DNA of 64,000 nucleotides from Vermamoeba vermiformis (Eukaryota; Tubulinea; Echinamoebida). Every line of letters starts with the position of its first letter. Position 1 is the first letter of the stretch. Shown here in pieces: positions 37,051 through 48,509 of the stretch. The position numbers were made by a program, and so were the translations under genes. The stretch lies in contig JBEWZL010000267.1 of NCBI GenBank assembly GCA_045837725.1, positions 124,001-188,000 of the forward strand, written 5' to 3'. Below the pieces are notes generated by a model that was not told where the DNA came from, made no database searches, and was given only the letters and a program-made list of their open reading frames with translations.

Positions 37051-37721
37051 TACTTCCTAACCTACCGTAACTTATCTCTCTCAAAATATAAGAAGAGATG
37101 GTACGTGAAGGTGAGGTATTGCCAATCTAAGCAGATTTATGGCAAAATTCTCGATCGTTTTCTTTGGCGACTTGGTGCCCGCAATTTTTTATTTGAAATC
37201 AATAAAATTTAGATTAGTAATTAAATAGTTGTTCTATTCAGTGTAATACTGATCGATGTGCTGGCAACTCGATTCAAAATTAGGGCGGTCTTCAGCCTTC
37301 ATTTTCTGACACTCGCGAGTTGATCTAAGATCTAAGGGGCCCTATGACGAAAAAGCGTTCATGGTCCAAAAATTCGCCAAAATTTGGTTCGAGTTTTGCG
37401 CTCGCCAGTGATCGAGGGGAGCAAAAATCACTTTTTTTTGATCGCAGATTTGCTTAGCACGACAGTCCAAGCGGGAATGTTGGATTTATGCACGTTAAAA
37501 TCACATTTATGTGGGATTTTTTTGTTGCAGGTATTAATTTTGATTGTTTTGTCTTCGCTGTTCTAGCTTTTTCTTTTCCCGCCATTTCGAATTTCAAATT
37601 TTTTCAGTGGCGGGAGGACTAATATCATTTTGTTTATCTCTGTTAGCCATTGCACACGTCTTTATATTATTAATAGACTATTTTTAAAAGATATTTAATG
37701 AGTACAGCTTGGTAGTTGGCA
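37051..37721. other. Intergenic stretch upstream of NCAPH2
   Basis: 670 bp without a supported gene. It holds two E2F-like sites near its end, annotated separately, and otherwise ordinary A/T-rich sequence. Confidence 0.5.
37574..37616. promoter_or_regulatory. Pair of E2F-like sites upstream of NCAPH2
   Basis: TTTTCCCGCC at 37574-37583 and GTGGCGGGAG at 37607-37616 face each other 110-150 bp before the condensin II gene start. Paired, inverted TTTSSCGC sites are typical of E2F/DP-controlled cell-cycle promoters in animals and plants. Confidence 0.5.
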
Positions 37722-40242
37722 ATGGAAATCGAATCAAGCGCATCAGAGAACCGTTTTTCTCATTTATTAAAGCCAATCAGGTAAATAACGCGAGAACAAT
37801 TATACATAGGGTATATTATGGACGAATTCAGGCTTGATTTATTTTAGATTTATTTACAGAATTAAATAACGAATTATTCATTTTGCTTACAGAGATCTGG
37901 CTGAAAATTGGAACATCGATATCGCTAAAGACTTGGAGGATTATTTATCAGAATTAGAACATATTACATTCGAGTTTGATGGTGTGGGAAAAACTCTAAA
38001 TTTTGCAGAAGGTAAGGTCCCTCAGACTTTAAGTCGCTATTATTTATTAATTTTTAAAATATTACATTTATTAATGGACTTATTTAGCCGCGTTATTGAT
38101 TCAAGGATCTACTTGCGTCTACAGCAAAAAAGTTGAATACCTTTACACGTTAATCTACAAAACGCTCGAATTGATCGTTGAGAAAAAGTAAGCATATACG
38201 ATGCTATAGATAATACTACAGAGCAATAGGATTAATTATAATCGATTTAGAAAGCAAAAATTTCAAAAACAAGATAGCTCGATCCGCGATGATGGCAAAG
38301 ACGCAGATATCTTCGATGACGACAATATCGATCTGACTGCCTTGGATGATATGCTAGAAGGTACCTGCTATACTACAGTCGTATTTTGAGGGATTTGAGT
38401 GCTAATGTATTGTTTGTACAGAGGCGACAAACATCGACTTGGACGAGGGTCCCGATATGAATGTGCATGATAATGATCGCCAGTCGTTGCTTCGTCGTCA
38501 AAGTGCATTGAACGACTACGCTAACAGAGCTGTTGCATCGCTCTCGCTCACTCTTGGTCGCGACTTGGCCGATCCAAACAAATCTGACTTTAAACTTAAT
38601 AGCTGCTCCATGTCTGCGACTGGTGCGTTGTTATTAGGCCAAGGTCTAGACTTGCTCGGTACCTCCGATAATTGGTTCGCTAGAGACTTTGCTGCCGCAT
38701 CTGTGCCTCAGATTCGCATTGATGGAATTGCTGAAGACAACGGCGATAATCATATTAATATGGCTGTTGATGGTATCGACATCGACGATAATATCGAAGC
38801 TAATGGAGACCTTGGTGACGATATTGAGCCCGAAGCAGCTCATTTCAACGAAAACGGAGCGGATCACGAGCAAAATGAAGCAGCTCCTGAAAATGTGGAT
38901 AAAAAGGCCGAAAAAGCGAAGCAAAAGCGACGACAGACGTTAATGAATCCTTGGGAGTGCCTTGATCCGCACGATCCTAGCGACATTGCCGAAAAGCCGT
39001 TCAAAAAAGGCAAAACTTACAAGATCCCGCCCGCGCCTTCAAAGATTAAAGAAAAAATCAACTCATTGCCTACCTTGATGCCAGATCTCCATATCATCAC
39101 GTCTCCCGACCAAATAGCCTTCTCGTCGAATTATTTCGTCAAACCTTTCCATCCAGAATTTCAATATTTGTACGACAAGGAGATCCAGCGACGAATTGCC
39201 ACTCAAAAGCAGCAAAAGAAGGCTAAGATGTTGCAGGAACTTGCTGAGACAGGCATATATAACGAGGATGAACAAGAGGAACTCGAGTCTGTTCAAAATC
39301 TTATGCCTTATGTTGTACGTACTGGATGCGGATCTTATCAAAATTCAAATATTAATTCTGTTTATTATAGGATAATGAGGCGAATATGGATGATGACGAC
39401 GATATGTTGCCTATCGCTCTCGAGCCTCAACTTAACGAGGATGAAGAGACCTTAACTGCCTTACAGAGCCACGAACAACGATCGCGCGAGGATGGCGTTG
39501 GCATGACTTACGAAGACTTATGCAAGGCGCATATTGTAAGTGGAAGTCTATATCGGCGAAGCGAGATCTCGTCCGTTACGTTTTCAAGATCTGACCGAAA
39601 ATTTATTAGGAACAATACACGAGCGCAGCAGAGCAATACTTCCAACAAACAGCGTTATCTAAGCGCGTAGCCGAATGGAACTCAAAACTAACGCCGTTGC
39701 TGCAAGAACAAGACGCTAGACCTTCATTCGATATTAAGCACTACTGCCAGACTCTACTGAGCGGATTCCCCGAAAAGAAATCGAATAAGACCGTACAAGA
39801 ACGCGCAGAGGTCGTATTTGCTGCTACAGAGCCTTACGACGCGTGCAGAAAGTTCGTTGCAATGCTGCAGCTGGCTAACTCCGGCAACATTGAGATTATT
39901 GCTGATAAGACGCGTACTGGACACGATAATATTTCGTGCAAGTTGCTGTCTGATAAGCTGCGAGAAGACGCGTTCGATGAATACGACTTTACTGGCGAGA
40001 AAGGAGATTCGAGCAACGGATTCGCTGATCTGCGCCAAGAATCGCGAGAGGAGCCTTCTGATAATGGCGATGAAGATGACGAAGAAGTTGTAGTTAAGAA
40101 GAAAGCAGCTTCAAAGTCAAAACGAGCGCCTAAAAAGCCTGCGACAAACAACAAATCTAAAAAGAACAGCCGAAAGAAAGCTGACGAGGATAAAGAGAAC
40201 ATATTCAACGGTCCTCGACCGCTAGAAGTCAGCGAATATTAA
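37722..40242 (+). CDS. NCAPH2: Condensin II non-SMC subunit H2 (kleisin)
   Basis: Seven exons (37722-37780, 37893-38011, 38088-38187, 38251-38360, 38422-39314, 39371-39535, 39610-40242) give 692 residues. The N-terminal kleisin domain is diagnostic: [20 protein letters not shown], then [18 protein letters not shown], which is near identical to animal NCAPH2. The middle has [20 protein letters not shown], matching the conserved PWxxLDP box. The C-terminal winged-helix region contains [16 protein letters not shown] and [11 protein letters not shown]. The tail is Lys/Glu-rich. It closes the SMC2-SMC4 ring of condensin II and condenses chromosomes. Two E2F-like sites precede it. Confidence 0.93.
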
Positions 40243-40774
40243 TATAACCATAATTACTGTATTATAGAAGTTTTAAATTGATAAGTTTTACTTACCCGAT
40301 TTCTTTTTAATTATGATTCGCTACCTATGGCCTGATAATAATGTGATGTTGCTGAGCAAGTATAAGGTATAATTATAAATAGTCTAGTGTCGATTAGACG
40401 TGTTCGTTACTGAATTGATCCGGATACAAGCTGTCATTTTAGTTCTTCCAGTGACATAGGTAACAGAGCTTATTCTACGGTGAATTTGCGTTTCAGTTTG
40501 CGCTGTCAAGTAAATTATGATATTTTCTGTCAGTTCTTTGCAAAATTTCTCCGAGTTTTGAGACTGACGTCAGATTTGTCTTCAAAAAAACGCCTAAAAT
40601 CGTTGTTTTGTCGGTTCATTTTCAACTTTATTGCCGAAAACGAGCAACACAACACGCGAGTATCGATCACACATTGTTCGGCTTCGTATTCTCACACGAA
40701 AGTTCCAACGCGAAGTTTTACGAAAAGTTTCCTGCCTCCACCCACATAAATTTCGTCATTTTAAATTACACCTC
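40243..40774. other. Intergenic stretch upstream of the small anchor protein
   Basis: 530 bp. Plus-strand frames here have no motif and look like chance. Nothing else recognised. Confidence 0.4.
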
Positions 40775-41243
40775 ATGAACGACAACCTCAAGTCTGCTAT
40801 TTTAGCTAACATCTCATTGGTCGTACTTATTTTCTTGTGTATTTTATTCGTCGAAGGAATCAAAGCTACATCTCAAGGCAACACAATGTCGAGCAACCAA
40901 CAACACAAGCCAACCGAACAAGAGGTAATTATCATATTTAAATGAAATAGATTTTGTAGATTATTTGGCCAGTTTGAAAATTTTTCAATAATTATCGAAA
41001 TAATTCATTAATTTAATTACAACGCAGATCGCTGACATCGCGAAGCGACACCATCAACCCGATATCCACCGCGAGACTCGCGACAGATTGAAGGACTTGA
41101 TTGGCGATACTGCAAATGTACAACAACAAAATCCAAACCATCCCTTCAAAGAAACTGTTGGTACGTATTACTTGATCGTGCAGCTAATTGAATATTATGA
41201 CTAATGTAATTACAATGTAGAGACCAACCCGAACAAGCATTGA
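40775..41243 (+). CDS. Small signal-anchor protein
   Basis: Exons 40775-40924, 41028-41160 and 41221-41243 give 101 residues. Residues 7-28 form one hydrophobic span (SAILANISLVVLIFLCILFV). The rest is hydrophilic and ends QNPNHPFKETVETNPNKH. A shorter form could start at the internal Met of MSSNQQHK and would be soluble. Function unknown. Confidence 0.55.
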
Positions 41244-41368
41244 AATAACTGAGAGCGAAAATAAGCGCAGATTTCTCGATCACCGAAGAAATTTTGTAGC
41301 GGCTTTTAGCTTGGTCTTATCTGTGTATATACAATAAATTATTTATTAACAGTATTGTAGTTACGATA

Positions 41369-41809
41369 TTATTTCTTTTTGCGGTCTTTTTGATTCAAAA
41401 CTTCCTTTCTGGTGTTCGCATGTGGATTTAAGCTATGAGTTTTGATTGATTTCAACTTTCCTGGCTTATCCTTCTCTGATTTTTCAATAATAGCATTTTC
41501 TATTTGCTTATGAATGTATTTGGTCAAGGCCTAAGAAAATGTCGGTCAGATCATGCACGAAAAATTAGATAATTTATCTATAATAATTACCTGGCCCTTT
41601 TTGCCTGTGTCCTTAGTCTTCTTATTAACCTTGCCTGTATTAATCACAATTAATTAATATTAGATTTGATTCTGAGATGAGATCCGTAACGGTTAAATCC
41701 AAACTCCACAACTCGGTTTATAGTAGAACTAATTATACGTACCTCCTTTAGGTTTGCGAAGTTCAACTTGCTTAGGCTTCGTTTTCGTTTTGGTAGCTCC
41801 TTGTGGCAT
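41369..41809 (-). CDS. Small Lys-rich protein, UPF0390 / C19orf53-like
   Basis: Exons 41809-41743, 41634-41591 and 41530-41369 give 90 residues. The start MPQGATKTKTKPKQVELRKP and the Lys-rich body with one predicted helix (LTKYIHKQIENAIIEKSEK) fit the small nucleolar UPF0390 family, whose start is M(A/P)QG. The match is by eye and modest. It converges on the small anchor gene, 125 bp stop to stop. Confidence 0.55.
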
Positions 41810-41940
41810 GTTGTGCTCGTGTCAAAAATCGATCTTGAAATGACTGCAAGATCGAGCTGAACTGAAGACCACAAACTATCATTTTTTAATTAATTTATTG
41901 CACATAATATTATCATACTCGTATTGCTTAGAAACGAATA

Positions 41941-43553
41941 ATGGCAGAAGAGATTCAGGGAGATCGAAATGCTGGCGAAGTCGTAATTGTAAGCCAATAA
42001 CTATTCCTAATAATTTTATTAATTTTATTAGTACATGTATGCTATATAATTTGCATTAGTATAGAAGAAGCTATCGTGTTAATTTTCGCGCCGAAATTGT
42101 AATTAATTTTTAAATATCGTTTAAGAAATGAGATAATGCCTATTTTAACGCGCGTATTACATTTAATTATAATTATATTATTGTTGATGAAATTATTGAC
42201 GGAATTATTTTTTAGATTGATTTTGGAAATGATGCAGCTGGATCCGGGGTCAATCTCAAGCGTAAAGCAGAACTTGACGCGAGAATGAAACAACGCGAAG
42301 AAGAATTGAAAAGGAAACATAATGAAGGCAATGGAAGCAACACTAGCGGATCTGATCCTCAACAAATTGCTAAAAATTTTGATACTCAATTTACAGCCAT
42401 GAAAAAAGGTATAATAACACCACTTATGCATATTAAAATATAGGCTAAAATATATTCGCATAATAAAGATATGAATGAAAGATTGGAGCAAGCTCGATCC
42501 GGCAAATTTTCAGCTGATGAATTAACGACGCAATTCGATTATATGATCGATTTAATACAAAAAATGAAGAGTATATTATCGTTATCGGCGTCATCGTTGA
42601 ATTCATATGAATTACAGCAATCCCAAAAAGTAAGTCTAAAGCTACATCCGCAGTACGCGACAAGAAATTTCTTACTTTAAACGTCTATTATGATTCTAAT
42701 TATTTATAGTATATTGATGGTATAGAACAAGAGGTGCCTAAAGCTAAAGAAGAGCTATTACCTAAGAAAAAATTTGCCTTTAGCAAAAATAAGAAGAAGG
42801 CCACATCCACAACAACAAGCGATACTTCGAGTAATAGCACTAATATAAGTACTGCTAGCTCTAGTAACGTTGTGGATATTATTGGCAAGACAGTTAAAGA
42901 CATTTCAGATCAGATCTTGGTCTATACACAAAACGAGTACGTAACGGCTTAAAACTAACTTAAATTAATCGCTAATGCCTAATATTCCAGTGATTTTACG
43001 TTTATGAATATTAAGAATAGCACTGTATATATTATTTGCGTATCGAATGCCGTTCGAATAGCGCAAGCGACAAATTGCAAATTTTATTTCGGACCAGTAG
43101 CTGGATCCGTCTTTATTGATAAGTGCGATCATTGCGTATTCCATGTAGCTTCCAGACAGGTATTTATTTATATTATTATAAGAGCTTATTTGGATTTAAC
43201 GAAAATTCTAACCACATCCGTTTTTTTAGATTCGAATCCACACCACGCATGAATGCGATTTCTATTTAAACGTACAAAGTAGACCTACTATCGAACATTG
43301 TAATGCTATTCGATTTGCACCGTATTCTTTCGAATATGAAGGCAGATCAAGCGACTTTCAAGTGCGTACTGAAAAAACCTTTGAGATCTGCAGTTGGAGC
43401 TAACGATTTGTTTCTTAGAGCTCTGGATTTAATGATAAGGATAATCAATGGCAAGACGTTCAAGATTTTAATTGGCTCAAGCCTAATTCACCTAATTGGT
43501 CTGTTATTGGCGATCCAGATCGCGTTGCTGAAAATTACGTTCCAAATAAATAA
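41941..43553 (+). CDS. TBCC: Tubulin-folding cofactor C
   Basis: Exons 41941-41988, 42216-42408, 42469-42629, 42710-42936, 42991-43159, 43230-43361 and 43419-43553 give 354 residues. The N-terminal 140 residues are a coiled-coil/spectrin-like helix bundle (KRKAELDARMKQREEELKRK). A Ser/Thr/Asn-rich linker follows. The C-terminal beta-helix is diagnostic: CKFYFGPVAGSVFIDKC, then HVASRQIRIHTTHECDFYL, including the catalytic-arginine region QIRIH, and the ending WLKPNSPNWSVI. It is the GAP that releases folded tubulin from the cofactor complex. Confidence 0.9.
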
Positions 43554-43980
43554 ACATTAATCGCTAGTAAGCGTATGCTTCGTAAATCGATACGAATTAT
43601 TATGCTTCATTCTTGGCAAAGTTTTTAATCCTCCACGGATTTGACACTTTATTTTTGGTTGCGGTGATTAAATTTGCCCATATCCAATGCTAAAAATAAT
43701 AATTTATTTACACATACTGCGATAAGACGAGGCTAATACCCGTACTAGCTCCGGATTTACAACATTAGTTAATTAAAACTTATTTCAAAACGTACCTTTC
43801 GGCCAAATTTGATTGCGCCTTCCACCTACGAGCCTTTTCGAAGCAATTCACATCGTTCTACTTTCTATTGACGTGTGGCCTTACGCTTGACACGACTTCA
43901 AAAACAAGACGAAACAGAACACCACAAACACCACCTCAATTTATTGCCACTACAATAGCAACATTATTAAAATATTTCAT
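43554..43980. other. Intergenic stretch with weak minus-strand coding signal
   Basis: On the minus strand 43598-43690 reads open (WIWANLITATKNKV) after a good acceptor, and 43797-43870 ends at a GTACGT donor. No start codon gives a consistent phase, so I do not call a gene. Confidence 0.3.
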
Positions 43981-46127
43981 ATGTTTCAGCGAGTCGCTAA
44001 CTGCGTTTTCGCTCGTGCGGTCCCGAATTTGAAACAGATACAATCTAAAAGTAAGTTTCTGCGTAAGATTAATATTGCCACAAATTATTATTATTTTTAC
44101 CACGCAAAATTTTAAATGGAGCAACTCTAATTTTTCGATCGAAATTTTTGAATCGCGTTTCAAAATTCTAAAACGATCTAGGAGGCAACAATTTTGGACT
44201 TCAAGATAATACTTACGCACATATAAATTAATAAGTTACATTTAGCTCACTTTGGTCGCCCATTGGAATTCCGCACCCCAACCAAATCAAGATCTTGCAT
44301 CGCGACAAACAGCGATCTCTGCCGGTAAGCTAGAAATACAATGATTAAACGTGCTCAATCGTAAACAGAGAATTGTCATTTCTCAAAACTCGCTCTTTCT
44401 GGTCAAGCAAGCCACAAAAACAGGCAAAAAGGCAATCCGCACGCGACACTACACGATCTCCAGCGCAAGCAATACCAGAGGAAGAAAAAAAGAAAAACTT
44501 TCCCGTGAACGGTGCTATCGATGCAAAGAAGCGGCTTCTCTATTGCTATGTCGATCCAGAACCACAAATTAACCGGACTCTGATCCCTGGAATTCGTAAA
44601 GGATCTTACATCATGCTACACGGTCCTCGTGCTTCAGGCAAATCAACGTTAATGTTCCGAGCTCAAGAATTGTTGAAGGATGAATTTGTTTGCCTCACAG
44701 TTTCAATCCAAGGCTTAAACTGCAGCGGTGTCAAAATATTCTGGAAAGAATTCAGTGCAGCTCTGCAAGAAGAAAACAAGCACGTAAAAGTTCCTCTTAT
44801 GGCTTCAGGTGGTGATTTTCGACAATTTTTGGCTTCTTCAAAACAGACAAAGTTATTTGGAGGAAAGAAAGTTGTTCTTTTTGTTGACGAATTTGATACA
44901 CTCTACGGTGCACCTAAAAAAGTGCTCGACTCAATTTTGAACACACTGCGAGCAATCAAGCAAGCAGGAGAATCATATTGCCTGCAATCTTTCATCGGTG
45001 TTGGACCCTTCAGCATTCTGGAGTTAACTGGCCAAGCAACTTCTCCTTTCAATATCAGAGACGCCATGCAACTTCAGTACTGGACAAAAGAACAAGTGCA
45101 TCACTTATTTGAACAACACTACACCACAGTAGACTCCAAGATTATCGATGATATCTATGAAAGGACAGCAGGCCATCCTGGTCTTGTTTGCATTTGTGGT
45201 AAACAGATTACTACGTTGCAGATCAGGACATACCAAGCATGGCTGGAATATGCATTGTCGAGGCTATTAGCAGATGTGGCTTCATGGCCGACATTAATCA
45301 AGATGGAGCAAGCATTAACTAGAAGTGATCCAATGATAGAGGCAGTGAGAGCAGTGCTCAGAAAATGGTTTTTGCCCAACCTTACTGCACCAGTGGATAT
45401 TGATGTCAATTCTCAAGAGGTCAAATATTTGGCTGCCGAAGGAGCTCTGATCGCAGTACCACCAAGTGATGCAACATACAGAATACCATCGCCTTTCATC
45501 CATCAATTATTGCAACAACGAGTGAATGTAGTCGACAAGCACCGTGCTCCTGTAAGTCCTGTTCCATGGTGTTCTGTCCGTGGCCAAATTGGGAGGAGGC
45601 TCGATGTGCAACAATTGCTTGTGCAGGCAATTGCTTGCATCAACCCTGTGGTGATCGACACTGCACCAAGAGTTTCTTGGAAGATTGCTCAAGTACCTGG
45701 GCTACAACGAGCATTTGTACCACAAGAAGCTGTTTACCACACTGAATTGTTTGCCATTCTACGAGCTTGGCTGACATCTGATGTGTCTGTGTTCAGTGAA
45801 GTCAATGTGAAGAAAGCAAACTCAACACAATATTGTGACTTGGCATTGAAACACCCTAATTATACAGCATTGTTAGAGTTGGTAGCCACAGCTCCCATTG
45901 CCCAGATTCAGGAACATATTAATCGAGCTGCTACATACAAAGCAGAGCTCAATGCAGAAGAGGCATGGGTCATCAACTTCACAATGCAAAAACCCACTGA
46001 AAACTACATGTACACCTCAATTACCAGTCATGACGTCAAGATATTGCATGTGTGGCATGATGAAACTTTCACTGAAGTGGAGTACTGGAGTTATGCAGAT
46101 AATGATTTTATTCCTATTTTACGGTGA
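43981..46127 (+). CDS. CR-type P-loop ATPase gene, full-length form
   Basis: Exons 43981-44050, 44246-44324 and 44369-46127 chain to about 635 residues and look whole. The first exon reads MFQRVANCVFARAVPNLKQ, like a mitochondrial presequence or a basic leader. P-loop NTPase: Walker A LHGPRASGKST, Walker B VVLFVDEFDTLYG, then a winged-helix-like region. The C-terminal 150 residues (NSTQYCDLALKHP, then ALLELVATA, then VINFTMQKP and ILHVWHDETFTEVEYW) match the conserved end of Crinkler-type proteins known in Glomeromycotan fungi and oomycetes. Such proteins can act in host or rival nuclei. A coding-like stretch continues to about 46340 and may be a last exon. Confidence 0.75.
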
Positions 46128-46790
46128 GCAACACTCAATTATTGGTGGTATCAATTAACAAAATTAATATTTAGTACAACCAATGGCAGTAACATCCGTA
46201 ATTCTTGAGCCAAAGTGGAGTTTGGAGCTGATTAAAAAATTATGTAGAGAGCTGGATGAATCAACAGCAACTGTAAAATGTTATGTTAATAAAGATTATC
46301 TCATATTATTGGATTGCCTCAGGAAACGTTATCCGCAGTAGGCAAGACTTCGCCTCGTGCCACGATTTTCAAAATTTGTCGACACCAAAAAAATCCGAAA
46401 GAACGAGGCACGCTATTAAAAACTGAACGATTACGTCGAGAGCACGAGCATGCAGTGACATTAATTACCGCATAGAGGCACAAGAATTTGTCCAACAAAC
46501 CTAGCTCCACAGTCGCAGCGAAAGTCTGAAAAAGGCGAAGAGTGACGCGATGTTCTAGAGAAGCAAGCTAATTAATTAATACATTATTTGCAATTATTAC
46601 ATGAAAGTCTTGGTTAAAATCGTGCGAAAAATTTGTTATTTTCATTTTTAAATCTGAAATAAACGTGGACATCCACGTTTGGCGAATCGGCTGTGTAAAA
46701 ATTCCACTGCACGAAGAAAAATTACACGTAGACATGGCAGAGCCAGTAAATTTTAGCGCCTCTTGAACGGAAAAAACTGTTAAAATTGTT
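46128..46790. other. Downstream stretch and OGG1 promoter
   Basis: 46183-46340 reads open on the plus strand (EPKWSLELIKKLCRELDE) and is probably associated with the preceding CR-type gene. The remainder up to OGG1 shows nothing I can support. Confidence 0.35.
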
Positions 46791-48380
46791 ATGCTATCGT
46801 TGTTGAAGAACACAACCAAAGTTTTACTTGTTCATAAGCGTAGCTTATATACATCTCTATTCAACATGGTCAAGACGAAGAAAGCTAAAATTGCACCGGC
46901 AATCGTGTCTCCAATCAAAACTATTCAGATTGAAGATCCTAGCTGGTTCAAATTCAACGCTACCACTGAAGAATTAACGTTAGATAATACACTACCATCT
47001 GGCCAAGTATTTAGGTGGAAGAAATTAACAGATGCGAATAACCAAGCAGTGTGGCGTGGCGTGATCAGAGATCGAGTTTTTACTTTCGTTCAATTAACGG
47101 ACCAAATTAAATACAACGTAGCTCCTGAACTGCCTGAAAAGGTAGTACTAGTATTTTAATTAATAAGCAATTTTGAAAATTAATTTTTAATTAATTAAAA
47201 TTAACGGGTCGCGTGACCACTTCTCAACGATCAAAATTATCATAATTGTTAGCATAATACTAATAATAATATATTACGTATATTAGGAGTCTTTGGAGCT
47301 TCTCAACGATTATTTTCAAATGAAACATAAGCTAGCGGATTTGTACAAGACTTGGTCTACGTCAAAAACCATCAAAGAAGAGGCAGAAAAATCAACAAAA
47401 AAATCAAAATCAACGCCTGATATTAATGCAGAGTTTAAATGGGCCGGATCTCGAATTAAAGGCCTTCGATTAATTCGACAAGATCCGCACGAGTGTTTAT
47501 TCTCGTTTATTTGCTCTCAAAATAATAACGTTGCTAGAATTAGTCAAATGGTTGAAAAATTATGCGCTAAATATGGTAAGCCTATTACTATATTTGGATC
47601 AGTCGGATCTAATAGTGGATCGTTTAGGCACTTTAATTACAACGCTCGATGAAGTTTCGTATTATAAATTCCCCGAATTAAATCAATTAGAGAAAGCGAC
47701 TGAAGAAGAATTGAAAGAATTAGGGTTTGGTTATAGAGCCCGGTACATTGTCGCCTCAGTGAAACAGGTAGGATATTAGTTATCATGAAAATTTCCTAAT
47801 TTGGTAATTTAATGAAGGTTAAAGAGAAAGGCGATGATTGGTTGATTAATTTGCGACAAAAACCACGTGATGACGCGTGTCAAGAATTGACGACCTTAAC
47901 AGGTTCGTACTTGATAAACAATATTTCCTTATATAGTAATGCTTATATCGTTTATTTTCATGAATAGGTGTTGGCAAAAAAGTCGCGGATTGCACGGCGT
48001 TATTTTCGTTAGATAAATTGGATCTCGTTCCAGTTGACACGCACGTTTGGCAAATAGCACAACGATTCATGCCTAAATTAGGAAAGAAGTCGTTGAATCC
48101 ACAGATCTACGTCGAAATCGGAGATTTTTTCCGTGAAAAGTTCGGAGATTTGGCAGGCTGGGCTCATTCCATCTTATTCGCAGCCGAATTATCTTCGTTC
48201 AGAAAAGCCCTCGGATCCGACGATAATAACAATAACGATATTAAAGAAGAGAATAATAGTGACAATAGTAAGAGTAATATGGTGATTGAAGGAGTTTTGG
48301 ATGAAGTTGCTGGAAGTAGCGAGTTGGATCGAGCACGAAGAAATTTGAAACGAAAATTTGACGAGGTGGATAAAGAATAA
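46791..48380 (+). CDS. OGG1: 8-oxoguanine DNA glycosylase
   Basis: Exons 46791-47141, 47287-47575, 47628-47767, 47818-47902 and 47968-48380 give 425 residues. The N-terminal domain has LPSGQVFRWKK. The HhH-GPD core shows FICSQNNNVARISQMVE, LGFGYRARYI and the hairpin GVGKKVADC with catalytic Lys at about 293. Asp at about 312 (VPVDTHVW) follows 19 residues later, as in human K249/D268. It removes 8-oxoG opposite C. The first 25 residues (MLSLLKNTTKVLLVHKRSL) look like a mitochondrial presequence; the Met at 46866 (MVKTKKAK) could start a nuclear form. A short Asn/Lys-rich insertion lies near the end. Confidence 0.94.
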
Positions 48381-48467
48381 ACAATAGTATTTGTCAATAC
48401 ATTTAGTACATATAAGATACGATTATATTGTATATATATTAATACCACACTGGTTTCGGCTGAATTT

Positions 48468-48479
48468 AAATTCCCGCGC
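48468..48479. promoter_or_regulatory. E2F-like site upstream of the gene at 48510
   Basis: AAATTCCCGCGC lies about 30 bp before the ATG at 48510, a weaker match to TTTSSCGC. It may lie within the 5' untranslated region. Confidence 0.3.
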
Positions 48480-48509
48480 AAGTTGCAAAATTTTAATTGT
48501 ATTTGTAAA

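Noticed and set aside
43598-43870. Small minus-strand gene between TBCC and the CR-type gene
   Set aside because: Two open pieces with good splice ends, but no ATG or consistent phase.
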